From assembly GCF_009865135.1 (NCBI RefSeq), contig NZ_WWGH01000001.1:3596001-3660000 (forward strand): a stretch of DNA of 64,000 nt, read 5' to 3'. The stretch is from Streptomyces sp. SID8374. GTDB lineage: Bacteria; Actinomycetota; Actinomycetes; Streptomycetales; Streptomycetaceae. A program made the translations under genes and the position numbers. Within the stretch, counting starts at the first letter, position 1; every line of letters begins with the position of its first letter. A model generated the notes under the pieces. The model was not told the DNA's origin. It was given only the letters and a program-made list of their open reading frames with translations, and did not search any database. Below are positions 33,925 through 41,335 of the stretch, piece after piece.

Positions 33925-35178
33925 TCACGGCGTCCTCAGCGTGGCGAACTCCGCCCCCAGCTCCGCCACGCGGCGGTCACGGCTCAAAGGACCGAACTCG
34001 TCGCACAGGACCTGAAGTCTACGGGCGGCGTACCCGGATCCTGAGGCGCGAGCCAGGCCGATCGCCTCCTTGCCGTACGCGACGACCTGGTCGGCATCCC
34101 GCCTCTTCGCCCCGATCGCCGCCATGTCCGTCAGCACCGCACCCCGTCGGCGGTAGGACTGCCCCGGTGCCAGGGCCATCTGCGCCAGCGCCCGCTCCAG
34201 GGCCTCCTCCGCCAGGTCGAGACGGCCGAGCTGTACGTAGCGCGATCCCCGTTCCTCCGCCAGCCGCGCACCGTCGAACCGGAGCCACCCGCCGTTGACG
34301 CTTTCCGCGCTGAGGTCGCGGACAGCCTCCGCACGCTCCATCGCGTGCTCGCACGCGTCCAGGTCACCGAGAGCTGCGTACGCCTCGGCCTGGACCGAGG
34401 CGGCCCAATGGCGGGTCGAGAGGTTCCTGTCGCCCCGGCCTGCCAGGCGCTCGGCCGCCCCGAGCATCTGCTCCGCCTGGTGGTGGCGGCGCTCGGACAT
34501 GTCGACGTACGCATGCCGGACCAGCGCGCACGCCCACAGGTCGTACGCCTGGGCGTCCTTGCCGATCGAGGCCGCGAGTGCGTACGAAGCGGAGGCATCG
34601 GCGTACCGGTTCGCGTCGAACGCCACCTCCCCGGCCAGCTGGAACAGGTCCGCCGCCGCATTCAACAGCGGTCGGGGGCTGCCACGATGACCGGCCAAGG
34701 CCTCATTCAGCGTGGCCAGCTGGTCGCGTACGACCGGATAGACAGACCCCTTGGAACGGGACAGTTGGTAGACCTGCCACAGATGACTGTTCATCCGGGC
34801 GAAATCGGCAGGAACACCGCCTCGGACTCCCTCGGCGAGGGCTTCCGCCTCATCTACAGGCAGCGCGGTCAACGCACCGCTGACGGTCAGTATGCGGAGG
34901 AATGCGCGGCGGATCATGTCGTCAGGGTCTCCCGCGTTCGGGGGCTCACTGGGCTGGTGCCCGACGGTGTTCCGGGCTGCGGTTCGTGAGGGGCCGAGGA
35001 AGGCGTCCAGCTCTTCGAGGCTGACTTCGAGGGCGGCAGCCAGGCCCCGCCGCTGGGGTGGCTGCGGATAGACCCTGCCGTTCTCCCAGCGCCCGACCGT
35101 TGTGCGATCCACACCGAGTAAGTGGGCCAATTCTTCTTGGCCGTAGCCCAGCGCCCTGCGTCGTTCCGCCAGTCCCAT
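33925..35178 (-). CDS. XRE-family regulator with TPR-like C-terminal domain
   Basis: The 417-residue protein has an N-terminal helix-turn-helix (RRALGYGQEELAHLLGVDRT-TVGRWENGRVYPQP) and a long TPR-like helical domain (LFQLAGEVAFDANRYADASA, HHQAEQMLGAAERLAGRGDR, LDLAEEALERALAQMALAPG). Such sensor-regulators in Streptomyces often bind a peptide or small ligand and stand next to RiPP or signalling genes. It is divergent from the radical SAM operon, with promoters in a gap of about 60 bp. It is the likely controller of that operon. Confidence 0.8.
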   Translation of the reverse strand: MGLAERRRALGYGQEELAHLLGVDRTTVGRWENGRVYPQPPQRRGLAAALEVSLEELDAFLGPSRTAARNTVGHQPSEPPNAGDPDDMIRRAFLRILTVSGALTALPVDEAEALAEGVRGGVPADFARMNSHLWQVYQLSRSKGSVYPVVRDQLATLNEALAGHRGSPRPLLNAAADLFQLAGEVAFDANRYADASASYALAASIGKDAQAYDLWACALVRHAYVDMSERRHHQAEQMLGAAERLAGRGDRNLSTRHWAASVQAEAYAALGDLDACEHAMERAEAVRDLSAESVNGGWLRFDGARLAEERGSRYVQLGRLDLAEEALERALAQMALAPGQSYRRRGAVLTDMAAIGAKRRDADQVVAYGKEAIGLARASGSGYAARRLQVLCDEFGPLSRDRRVAELGAEFATLRTP

Positions 35179-35241
35179 GGCATCCACTCTCGCGCAGCTC
35201 CGACCCCTTCGGCATCCGTGCACAGATCTGCTTCCCGCGTG

Positions 35242-35568
35242 ATGCGGTGCAGGCGCTGGCGCCGGGTGCCGCTGGACCTGGCGCAGGAAGCGCGGCAGAA
35301 GGCTCCGGCAGGATGCGTCGACAGGGCCGTCCAGTGCCAACTGTCCACCCACGAGGGCGACCAGCACCACGGCCTCCTGGCCGAACTCGACACGTACGGC
35401 ACCGCCCTCTGGCTCCGCTGGCGCGGGGCCTACATGGACCTGGTCGTGCTGCGGGACTGCCCGGTGCCCGGGCCAGGGCCGGACGGGGAGGGCTGCTGCC
35501 TCTTCGCCGGCCACCCGGAGCAGCACACCTGGGAAGACACCTCGGAGGAGGCCCTGTGCACCGGTTGA
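35242..35568 (+). CDS. small hypothetical protein before the radical SAM gene
   Basis: The product is 108 residues, starting at the ATG that follows an in-frame GTG. The C-terminal half carries LRDCPVPG, then GCCLFAGHPEQHTWE, a CxLxxGHxxxHxW pattern seen in small actinobacterial proteins and possibly a metal site. Its end overlaps the radical SAM start by 13 bases, so the two are coupled. A helper or partner role in the peptide cassette is an inference from position only. It shows no clear RRE fold. Confidence 0.55.
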   Translation: MRCRRWRRVPLDLAQEARQKAPAGCVDRAVQCQLSTHEGDQHHGLLAELDTYGTALWLRWRGAYMDLVVLRDCPVPGPGPDGEGCCLFAGHPEQHTWEDTSEEALCTG

Positions 35569-36674
35569 TCGCGAGCCCGTACAACGGAACGTTCCTGGTC
35601 GCCCGCCCCGGGGCCATGGGCGGCATGCGCATCCCGCAGTCGCTGTACGAAGAGCTGGCCTCAACTGCCGAAAGCAGTAGCCCTCTTCCTGCCTGGCTCC
35701 TCGACCACGCCCGCACGGCTTGGAGCATGGACCTGGCGGGCACGGTGATGCGGGACGCCGTCCTCGTACGCTCCGGTACCGGCCTCGGCTACGGGCGGGT
35801 CACGTACGAGATCAACAAGGGCTGCAACTTCAACTGCGAGCACTGCTACCTCGCGGAACGGAGGTTCGAGGGACTGCCCTGGCCGGACAAGGTCCGGCTC
35901 CTGCACCTGCTGCGGGATTCCGGAGTGCCGTGGCTCCAGTTCACCGGCGGCGAGCCGCTGATCGACCCGGACTTCGTGGACGCGTACACGCTCGCTCACC
36001 GCTCCGGGATGCTGATCGAGATCCTCACCAACGGCTCCCGGCTCCACCGCCCCGAGATCATCGGCCTGCTGCGTGACCTGCCGCCGCACAAGGTGACCGT
36101 CTCCCTCTACGGGGCCACCCCGGACAGCTTCGAATCGCTCACGCGCAAGCCGGGGGCGTTCAAGCTGGTCGAGAAGGGACTCGTCGCGGCACGCGAGGCG
36201 GGCATCGCGCTGGAACTTGCGCTGATCATCACCCGGCACAACGCCCACGAGCTGGACGCGATGCGCGCCCTCGCGGAGCGGTACGGGGCGGGCCGCCAGG
36301 AGTACGGCACGATCTCCCCCACGTACACCGGCACGCCCGAACCGCTGGCCGCGCAGGCGCCCGGCTTCCTGGACAAGACCAGCGTCTTCAAGGGTTGCCC
36401 CGCCGGCCACAGCTTCTTCCACGTCGACCCGTACGGTCTGGCGACCATGTGCAAGGTCGGCCGCGGGAACCCCGTCGACCTCATGTCCGAGGGCCTGGAC
36501 GGGCTCCTCCGTCTGCCCGGCATCGCCGATGCCCAGATGCTTCGCACCGGTGACTGCGGCGGCTGTCAGCTCTCCGGCACCTGCCGGGTCTGCCGACCGC
36601 TCGCCAAGGCCTACCAGGAGGCGAAGGCACCACTGAACACCTACTGCCGACACGGAAGCGAGGAAGCGTCATGA
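35556..36674 (+). CDS. radical SAM/SPASM peptide-modifying enzyme
   Basis: The 372-residue enzyme has the radical SAM CxxxCxxC motif in INKGCNFNCEHCYLAERRF near residue 90, followed by QFTGGEPLIDPDF and SLYGATPDSFESLTRKPGAF. Its C-terminus has a SPASM-like set of cysteines (KGCPAGHSFFHVDPYGLATMC, DCGGCQLSGTCRVC, YCRHG) for auxiliary iron-sulfur clusters. The first 85 residues (SPYNGTFLVARPGAMGG...) may be a leader-binding domain. Start at GTG preceded by GGAGGAG. Its TGA overlaps the ATG of the 45-residue peptide gene. SPASM enzymes of this size typically cross-link or otherwise modify ribosomal peptides. Confidence 0.9.
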   Translation: MHRLIASPYNGTFLVARPGAMGGMRIPQSLYEELASTAESSSPLPAWLLDHARTAWSMDLAGTVMRDAVLVRSGTGLGYGRVTYEINKGCNFNCEHCYLAERRFEGLPWPDKVRLLHLLRDSGVPWLQFTGGEPLIDPDFVDAYTLAHRSGMLIEILTNGSRLHRPEIIGLLRDLPPHKVTVSLYGATPDSFESLTRKPGAFKLVEKGLVAAREAGIALELALIITRHNAHELDAMRALAERYGAGRQEYGTISPTYTGTPEPLAAQAPGFLDKTSVFKGCPAGHSFFHVDPYGLATMCKVGRGNPVDLMSEGLDGLLRLPGIADAQMLRTGDCGGCQLSGTCRVCRPLAKAYQEAKAPLNTYCRHGSEEAS

Positions 36675-36808
36675 CCGCTGTCATGGTGGAGATCGGCCCC
36701 CGACCGCCGGCCCTGGAGGAGCCCGAGGAAGTGATCCTCCTGGACGACCTGGAGGCGTTGACCGAAGGCGCCGTCCCGGGCTGCAACGACGACAACCCGT
36801 ACAGGTAG
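36671..36808 (+). CDS. candidate RiPP precursor peptide, 45 aa
   Basis: The peptide has an acidic leader-like part (ALEEPEEVILLDDLEALTEG) and a short Cys/Asn/Asp/Tyr-containing end (AVPGCNDDNPYR). It overlaps the radical SAM stop by ATGA and is followed at once by a hairpin. Placement, size, leader/core polarity and the single Cys fit a precursor of a radical-SAM-modified peptide. I do not match the core to a known class (no PqqA, mycofactocin, YxH, SCIFF or WxxxK motif). Confidence 0.7.
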   Translation: MTAVMVEIGPRPPALEEPEEVILLDDLEALTEGAVPGCNDDNPYR

Positions 36809-36830
36809 ACGCCCGGCCGCACAGAACCGT

Positions 36831-36865
36831 GGGGGCTCCGGGACGTTCTTCCGTCCGAAGCCCCC
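36831..36865 (+). terminator. hairpin between precursor and kinase genes
   Basis: GGGGGCTCCGGGACG pairs with CGTCCGAAGCCCCC over a short loop, with two imperfections. There is no T-run. It may be a partial terminator or RNA-stabilising hairpin that keeps precursor levels above those of downstream genes. Confidence 0.55.
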
Positions 36866-36909
36866 GCACCACCGCACCCGTACCCGCCTCCGTGGAAGAG
36901 TGAAGCCCC

Positions 36910-37731
36910 ATGGCGACCACCCGGATCGGCCTCGGCCGACTGCCGCCTGCCGCCCGCGCCGCCGTCGAAGAGCACACCGGCCCCCTCCTCAGGGTCGAGG
37001 AGAGTGCCGAGGGCTTCAACAGCGAGATCGCGGCCCGCGTAACCTCCGCCACGGGCATCTGGCACATCAAGGGCCTGCGCACCGACCACCCCCGCGCCTG
37101 GACCCAGCGTCGAGAGGCCGCCGTCACCCCCTTCCTCACCGACCTGGCCCCCGCCCTCCGCTGGCGCGTCGAAACGGCAGGCTGGGACCTCCTCGGCTTC
37201 GCAGCCCTGGACGGCCACCACGCCAACTACGCCCCCGGCTCCCCCGACCTCCCCGAAGTCGCAGCCCTCCTGCGCCGCCTCGGCGGGACCCCCTGTCCCG
37301 GCATCGAATTGCGCCATGCCGAACAGCGCCTGGAGCACTACGCCGCCCACCCCGACGACCTCCGCCACTTCGCCGGGACCCACCTGCTCCACACCGACCT
37401 GAACAACGCCAACGTCCTCATCGACGACCACGCCCCGGCGGGCGACCGGGCCCGCCTGGTCGACTGGGCCTGGGCAACCCGAGGAGCGGCCTGGCTAGAC
37501 GCGGGCTACTGGGTCATCTGGCTCATCGCCGCCGGCCACACCCCCGCCTCCGCCGAACACTGGGCCGCCGAAATCCCCTCCTGGCACACGGCCCCCGCCG
37601 AGGGCATCACCGCCTTCGCCACCGCCAACGCCACCATCTGGTCCGAGATCAGCGATGCCGACCCCGACCCGTGGACCCGGCGCCTCGCGACTGCCGCCAA
37701 CGCCTGGCACGCACACCGCAGGATGGGATGA
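36910..37731 (+). CDS. phosphotransferase (APH-fold) family kinase
   Basis: The 273-residue protein has the catalytic core of aminoglycoside/choline-type kinases: HLLHTDLNNANVLIDD (HxDxxxxN) and RLVDWAWATRGAAWLD (metal-binding D). The N-lobe is short, with a possible phosphate loop ESAEGFNSEIAARV. It is the third gene after the peptide operon hairpin, on the same strand. It could phosphorylate the peptide product or confer immunity, as kinases do for capreomycin or viomycin; the substrate is unknown. Confidence 0.75.
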   Translation: MATTRIGLGRLPPAARAAVEEHTGPLLRVEESAEGFNSEIAARVTSATGIWHIKGLRTDHPRAWTQRREAAVTPFLTDLAPALRWRVETAGWDLLGFAALDGHHANYAPGSPDLPEVAALLRRLGGTPCPGIELRHAEQRLEHYAAHPDDLRHFAGTHLLHTDLNNANVLIDDHAPAGDRARLVDWAWATRGAAWLDAGYWVIWLIAAGHTPASAEHWAAEIPSWHTAPAEGITAFATANATIWSEISDADPDPWTRRLATAANAWHAHRRMG

Positions 37732-37830
37732 ACGACAATCCGCGCTGACCACTGCGGGATGTCAGCCGTGGTCGTCCTGTCTTCCGTACGTTCGGGGGTG
37801 GGGGGCCAAGGCCCCTAAGCAGCCACCGAA

Positions 37831-38547
37831 TCAGAGAACGTGCGGGCTCCTCCTCCTCGCCCGGAAGACGCTGGTGGCCATCGGCGCCCCGCCATCAGGA
37901 CCCGGGTCGTGCACGGTGTCCGAATCGATCAGGTCGAACCCGTGCTCGTCCAGCAGCGTCGTCCATACCGTGGATTCCAGGACCCATCGCTGCATGGTGC
38001 CGGGACTGCCGTCAGGCATGCGGGCCGGGATGTCGGCGGGCCGGCACTCCGTCTCGGGTGGAGCGCCCGTTCGGTAGTGGGCGAGAGTGGAGAACACCAG
38101 GGTGCCGCCTGGTCGGAGCGCAACTGCGGCTGCCGGGAGCAAGGCTTGTGGGTCGCTGAAGTCGAGTGCGCCGAAGACGCTGTAGGCGACGTCGAGACTG
38201 GACGGGTGGCCCTGGAGGTGGGCGGCAGCGTCTTCGTGGACGAAGTCCAGGCGGGGCACTGCTTCGTAGAAGCCGCAGCTGCGGCTGTGCTGCGCGGCGG
38301 AGCTGTCGATCGCGATGACGTGTGCCGCTTTCAACTCGGTCGCCACATAGGCGGCCTGATGACCGGCTCCGGCGCCCAGTTCCGCGACCGTACGACCCGC
38401 TAGGTCGCCCAGCAGTTCATCGCCCGGTCCCATGCGCTGGTACCAGTCCCAGTACAGGCGGCCAACAGTGCGACGCCCGTTCGAGGAGGTTCCGTAGTGA
38501 TGCCAGCGGTCGAGGACGTCTGCCGGGGAGGACGAGGTCGAAGTCAC
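37831..38547 (-). CDS. class I SAM-dependent methyltransferase
   Basis: The 238-residue protein has a clear methyltransferase fold with motif I VAELGAGAGHQAAYVA, an acidic strand-2 end VIAIDSS, LDVAYSVFGALDFSDP and LRPGGTLVFSTLAHY. It has a short N-terminal extension (VLDRWHHYGTSSNGRRTVGR). It converges with the kinase gene. It may be a tailoring enzyme of the same cassette or independent. Confidence 0.75.
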   Translation of the reverse strand: MTSTSSSPADVLDRWHHYGTSSNGRRTVGRLYWDWYQRMGPGDELLGDLAGRTVAELGAGAGHQAAYVATELKAAHVIAIDSSAAQHSRSCGFYEAVPRLDFVHEDAAAHLQGHPSSLDVAYSVFGALDFSDPQALLPAAAVALRPGGTLVFSTLAHYRTGAPPETECRPADIPARMPDGSPGTMQRWVLESTVWTTLLDEHGFDLIDSDTVHDPGPDGGAPMATSVFRARRRSPHVL

Positions 38548-38791
38548 GGCCCATATCTTGGCCTGCCCATCGCAGCCGCCGCAGCGGCCTCACAGCATTC
38601 ACCCGTACGCGTGCGGGTCTCGCGGGGAACTGACAGGTCCGCTGCTCCCGCGAACCCGGGTGTCCAGGACTGCGGTCATTGGGGCAGCGTCCTCCGGGTC
38701 GGCCCCCGGCCGGGAGTCGTCGTACATTCCGCGTCGGTCCCGCGCTCGTCCACCCCTACGACGCATAGCCTTCCATATTTATCTCAGTTTT

Positions 38792-38837
38792 CTTGCCTGT
38801 AGGCGCTATTTATCTGCACAAACCTTGCCTCTGCTGG
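38792..38837 (+). repeat. upstream copy of the Fic promoter module
   Basis: CTTGCC boxes at 38792 and 38824, with an A/T-rich TATTTAT between them, match the same arrangement directly before the Fic gene (boxes at 39003 and 39034; 31-32 bp spacing). The distance from the second box to a GAAAGTTGCC sequence is 39 bp here and 38 bp downstream. The two modules are therefore ancient duplicates, and the boxes are candidate operator or promoter elements. Confidence 0.55.
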
Positions 38838-38869
38838 CCTACAGCAAGGATGTGCGGGCACTTTGTGGT

Positions 38870-38980
38870 GCGAAAGTTGCCTACCAAGCCGGACAGCGCG
38901 ACGACTCCCTGGGCCCAGCCCGCAGCCCCGGCCTCCAGCCGCGAGCGGAGACCAGCCCGCCAGCGCCGAGCCCCTCCTGA
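38870..38980 (+). pseudogene. degenerate duplicate of the first codons of the Fic gene
   Basis: Downstream of the duplicated module the frame reads AKVAYQAGQRDD where the Fic gene reads MKVAPQASPAGT. The start ATG is GCG and the frame ends after 36 codons. It is a non-functional fragment left by a tandem duplication of the gene's 5' end. Confidence 0.5.
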
Positions 38981-39002
38981 GTAGCAGGTTTAGCAGACTT
39001 TC

Positions 39003-39047
39003 CTTGCCCTCAGGTGGAAATTTATAGATTATCCTTGCCTCTAGCGG
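39003..39047 (+). promoter_or_regulatory. Fic promoter/operator module (CTTGCC boxes)
   Basis: Two CTTGCC boxes 31 bp apart flank AAATTTATAGATTAT, about 40 bp before the Fic start. The spacing of about three helical turns suits a dimeric or tetrameric regulator. The second copy of this module 210 bp upstream shows which bases are conserved. Confidence 0.45.
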
Positions 39048-39078
39048 CTCTCAAACGGCACAAAAGGACATTTAGAGC

Positions 39079-40575
39079 ATGAAAGTTGCCCCCCAGGCGT
39101 CGCCCGCCGGGACGCTGGAGTTCGGCACGAGTGGCTCGCGGAGTCGGCAGGTCAAAGCCGGCCGAGCTGTCAGGCTCGCGCCGGCCATCTATGCGGTAGG
39201 GGCAACGCTTCCTCCGGAGACCGTCGCCCGCAAGCACCTCAACGCGATCGTTGCGCGCCTCTGGCCTGGTGCCGTGATCTCGGACCGCTCTGCCTTCGCC
39301 GGTGGTCAACCCGACGAAGGCTGGCTGTTCATTCGTCACCCCGACCCCCAGCGTCGCGCAGATCTCGTGCTGCCGGGGGTGACCGTCACCGTCCAGGACG
39401 GCCCGGGTCCCCTCCCGGGGGACATGCCCATGCCCGAAGGCTTGCACCTGTCGGGCGTGGCTCGTGGACTCGTGGAGAACGTCACGGGCCGCGGCCGGCC
39501 ACCCGTAGGGCGGCCGGCACGGGCCGCCGGTACTCAGGCCGTCGAGGACCGCATCGATGCGCTGGCCCGGACAGGCGGATCCGGAAAGATCAAAAACGTC
39601 CTCGCGGAAGTAGATCTCCTGAAGGGCAGCCTGGACGCCGGAGCTGTCGAGATCGTCCGTAGCCGCCTTGCGGAACTGCTGGGTACCTTCGCCCCCACCG
39701 CCCCTGCTTCAGCACGGTTGCAGGCCCGCTTGGAAGGCGAACCCTTCGATGCACACAGGGTGGGGATGTTCGAGCGGCTTGCCGAAGGCTTGACCGCCAT
39801 GCCCCCACTGCCAGCACCAGCCTTGGGCGGCTCTTCCCGGTGGGAGTGGCTGGCGTTCTTCGAGGCCTATTTCTCCAACTTCATCGAAGGCACCGAGTTC
39901 GGAGTCGAGGAAGCCCGCAGCATCGCGATCGACGGCGACATCCCCGCCGCGCGGCCCCAAGACGCTCACGATGTCGCGGCCACCTTCCGCATCCTGTCCG
40001 ACCCCGCCCTCGCCGGCCGCAAGCCGATCTCAGGCAGCGACATGTTGGACCTGCTCAGAGAGCACCACCGCATCCTCATGGCCGCTCGGCCGGACAAACG
40101 CCCCGGGGAGTTCAAAGAGAAGCAGAACTACGCCGGTGGATATCAGTTCGTCGAACCGGCCCTGCTGGTCGGTACGCTCAGGCGCGGCTTCGATGCCTTC
40201 GCTTCCGTGACCGACCCACTTCAGCGGGCCGCAGCCATGATGTTCTTGATCACCGAGTGTCACCCCTTCGACGACGGCAACGGTCGCGTGGCCCGCATCA
40301 TTGCCAACGCCGAGCTCACTGCCACCGGGCAGGTGCGGCTCATCATCCCCACGGTGTACCGCAACAACTACCTCGCAGGGCTGTCCTCCGTCAGCAACGA
40401 AGCCGGCCGAGGCGAAGCCTTCCTCTCTGTTCTCCGCTTTGCTCAACGCTGGGTCGCTGCGGTCGATTGGAGGAGCTTCGACCAGGCCCACGCCGATATC
40501 ACCGAGACGTTCGGGTACAACGACCCGGCGCTGGCCGAATCCTCCGGCCTCCGCCTGCGCCTGCCCGGCTCGTAG
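39079..40575 (+). CDS. AbiEi-like N-domain / Fic AMPylase fusion protein
   Basis: The 498-residue protein has a Fic core with the catalytic motif HPFDDGNGRVAR near residue 395 and the flap region FKEKQNYAGGYQF. The sequence SNFIEG around residue 275 fits the class II inhibitory helix (S/TxxxE[G/N]) that clamps the ATP site. The first 150 residues (GRAVRLAPAIYAVG, HLNAIVARLWPGAVISDRSA) resemble the winged-helix and antitoxin domain of AbiEi proteins in type IV toxin-antitoxin systems. It would AMPylate a protein target, held in check by its own Glu, and may autoregulate through the N-domain. No separate antitoxin gene is present. Confidence 0.75.
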   Translation: MKVAPQASPAGTLEFGTSGSRSRQVKAGRAVRLAPAIYAVGATLPPETVARKHLNAIVARLWPGAVISDRSAFAGGQPDEGWLFIRHPDPQRRADLVLPGVTVTVQDGPGPLPGDMPMPEGLHLSGVARGLVENVTGRGRPPVGRPARAAGTQAVEDRIDALARTGGSGKIKNVLAEVDLLKGSLDAGAVEIVRSRLAELLGTFAPTAPASARLQARLEGEPFDAHRVGMFERLAEGLTAMPPLPAPALGGSSRWEWLAFFEAYFSNFIEGTEFGVEEARSIAIDGDIPAARPQDAHDVAATFRILSDPALAGRKPISGSDMLDLLREHHRILMAARPDKRPGEFKEKQNYAGGYQFVEPALLVGTLRRGFDAFASVTDPLQRAAAMMFLITECHPFDDGNGRVARIIANAELTATGQVRLIIPTVYRNNYLAGLSSVSNEAGRGEAFLSVLRFAQRWVAAVDWRSFDQAHADITETFGYNDPALAESSGLRLRLPGS

Positions 40576-40585
40576 AAGCAGCCCC

Positions 40586-41335
40586 TCAGCACCCGCCCCG
40601 CTCCCGCCCCACCGAATACAGATGGCTGTCCCGGAACTGCTCCGCCCCCAGCGTCCGCCCCACCATGATGACCGCCGTCCTGATCACCCCCGCCGACTTC
40701 ACCTGCTCCGCGATCGAGTCCAGGGGGCCCCGCAGTACGATCTCGTCCGGGCGGGACGCCATCGCGACCACCGCTGTCGGGCAGTCCGCGCCGTAGTGCG
40801 GGGTCAGTTCCTCCACCACGCGGTCCACGTAGCGGGCCGCCAGGTGGAGGACGATCAGGGCGCCGCTGCGGCCCAGGGTGGCCAGGTCCTCGCCTTCCGG
40901 CATGGCCGTGGCGCGCTGGGCGATGCGGGTCAGGATCACCGTCTGGCCCACCGTCGGGACCGTCAGCTCGCGCTTCAGGGCCGCGGCCGCCGCGGCGAAC
41001 GCGGGGACGCCGGGGACCACCTCGTACGGGATGTCCGCCTCGTCCAGGCGCTTCATCTGCTCGTTCACCGCGCTGAACACCGACGGGTCGCCCGAGTGCA
41101 GCCGCGCCACGTCGTGGCCGTCCGCGTGGGCCCGTACGAGCTCCTCGGTGATCTGGTCGATGTCCAGGTTCGCCGTGTCGATCAGGCGGGCGTCCGGCGG
41201 GCACTCCGCCAGCAGCTCCACCGGGACCAGGCTGCCCGCGTACAGGCAGACCGGGCTGGCGGCGAGCAGTCTCGCGCCGCGCACCGTGATCAGGTCGGCC
41301 GCGCCCGGGCCCGCGCCGATGAAGTACACCGTCAT
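40586..41335 (-). CDS. cobM: precorrin-4 C11-methyltransferase CobM
   Basis: The 249-residue tetrapyrrole methylase has TVYFIGAGPGAADLITVRG, CLYAGSLVPVELL, GDPSVFSAVNEQMKRLD and QTVILTRIAQRA, the CobM/CbiF signature. The ATG overlaps the cobL stop as ATGA, so cobL-cobM form a coupled pair. The pair is separated from cbiD by inserted DNA and is transcribed toward it. Confidence 0.93.
   Translation of the reverse strand: MTVYFIGAGPGAADLITVRGARLLAASPVCLYAGSLVPVELLAECPPDARLIDTANLDIDQITEELVRAHADGHDVARLHSGDPSVFSAVNEQMKRLDEADIPYEVVPGVPAFAAAAAALKRELTVPTVGQTVILTRIAQRATAMPEGEDLATLGRSGALIVLHLAARYVDRVVEELTPHYGADCPTAVVAMASRPDEIVLRGPLDSIAEQVKSAGVIRTAVIMVGRTLGAEQFRDSHLYSVGRERGGC

Noticed and set aside
38786..39047. 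CTTGCC boxes as plasmid iterons
   Set aside because: Only two pairs, both tied to the Fic start or its degenerate copy, and no replication initiator gene beside them.
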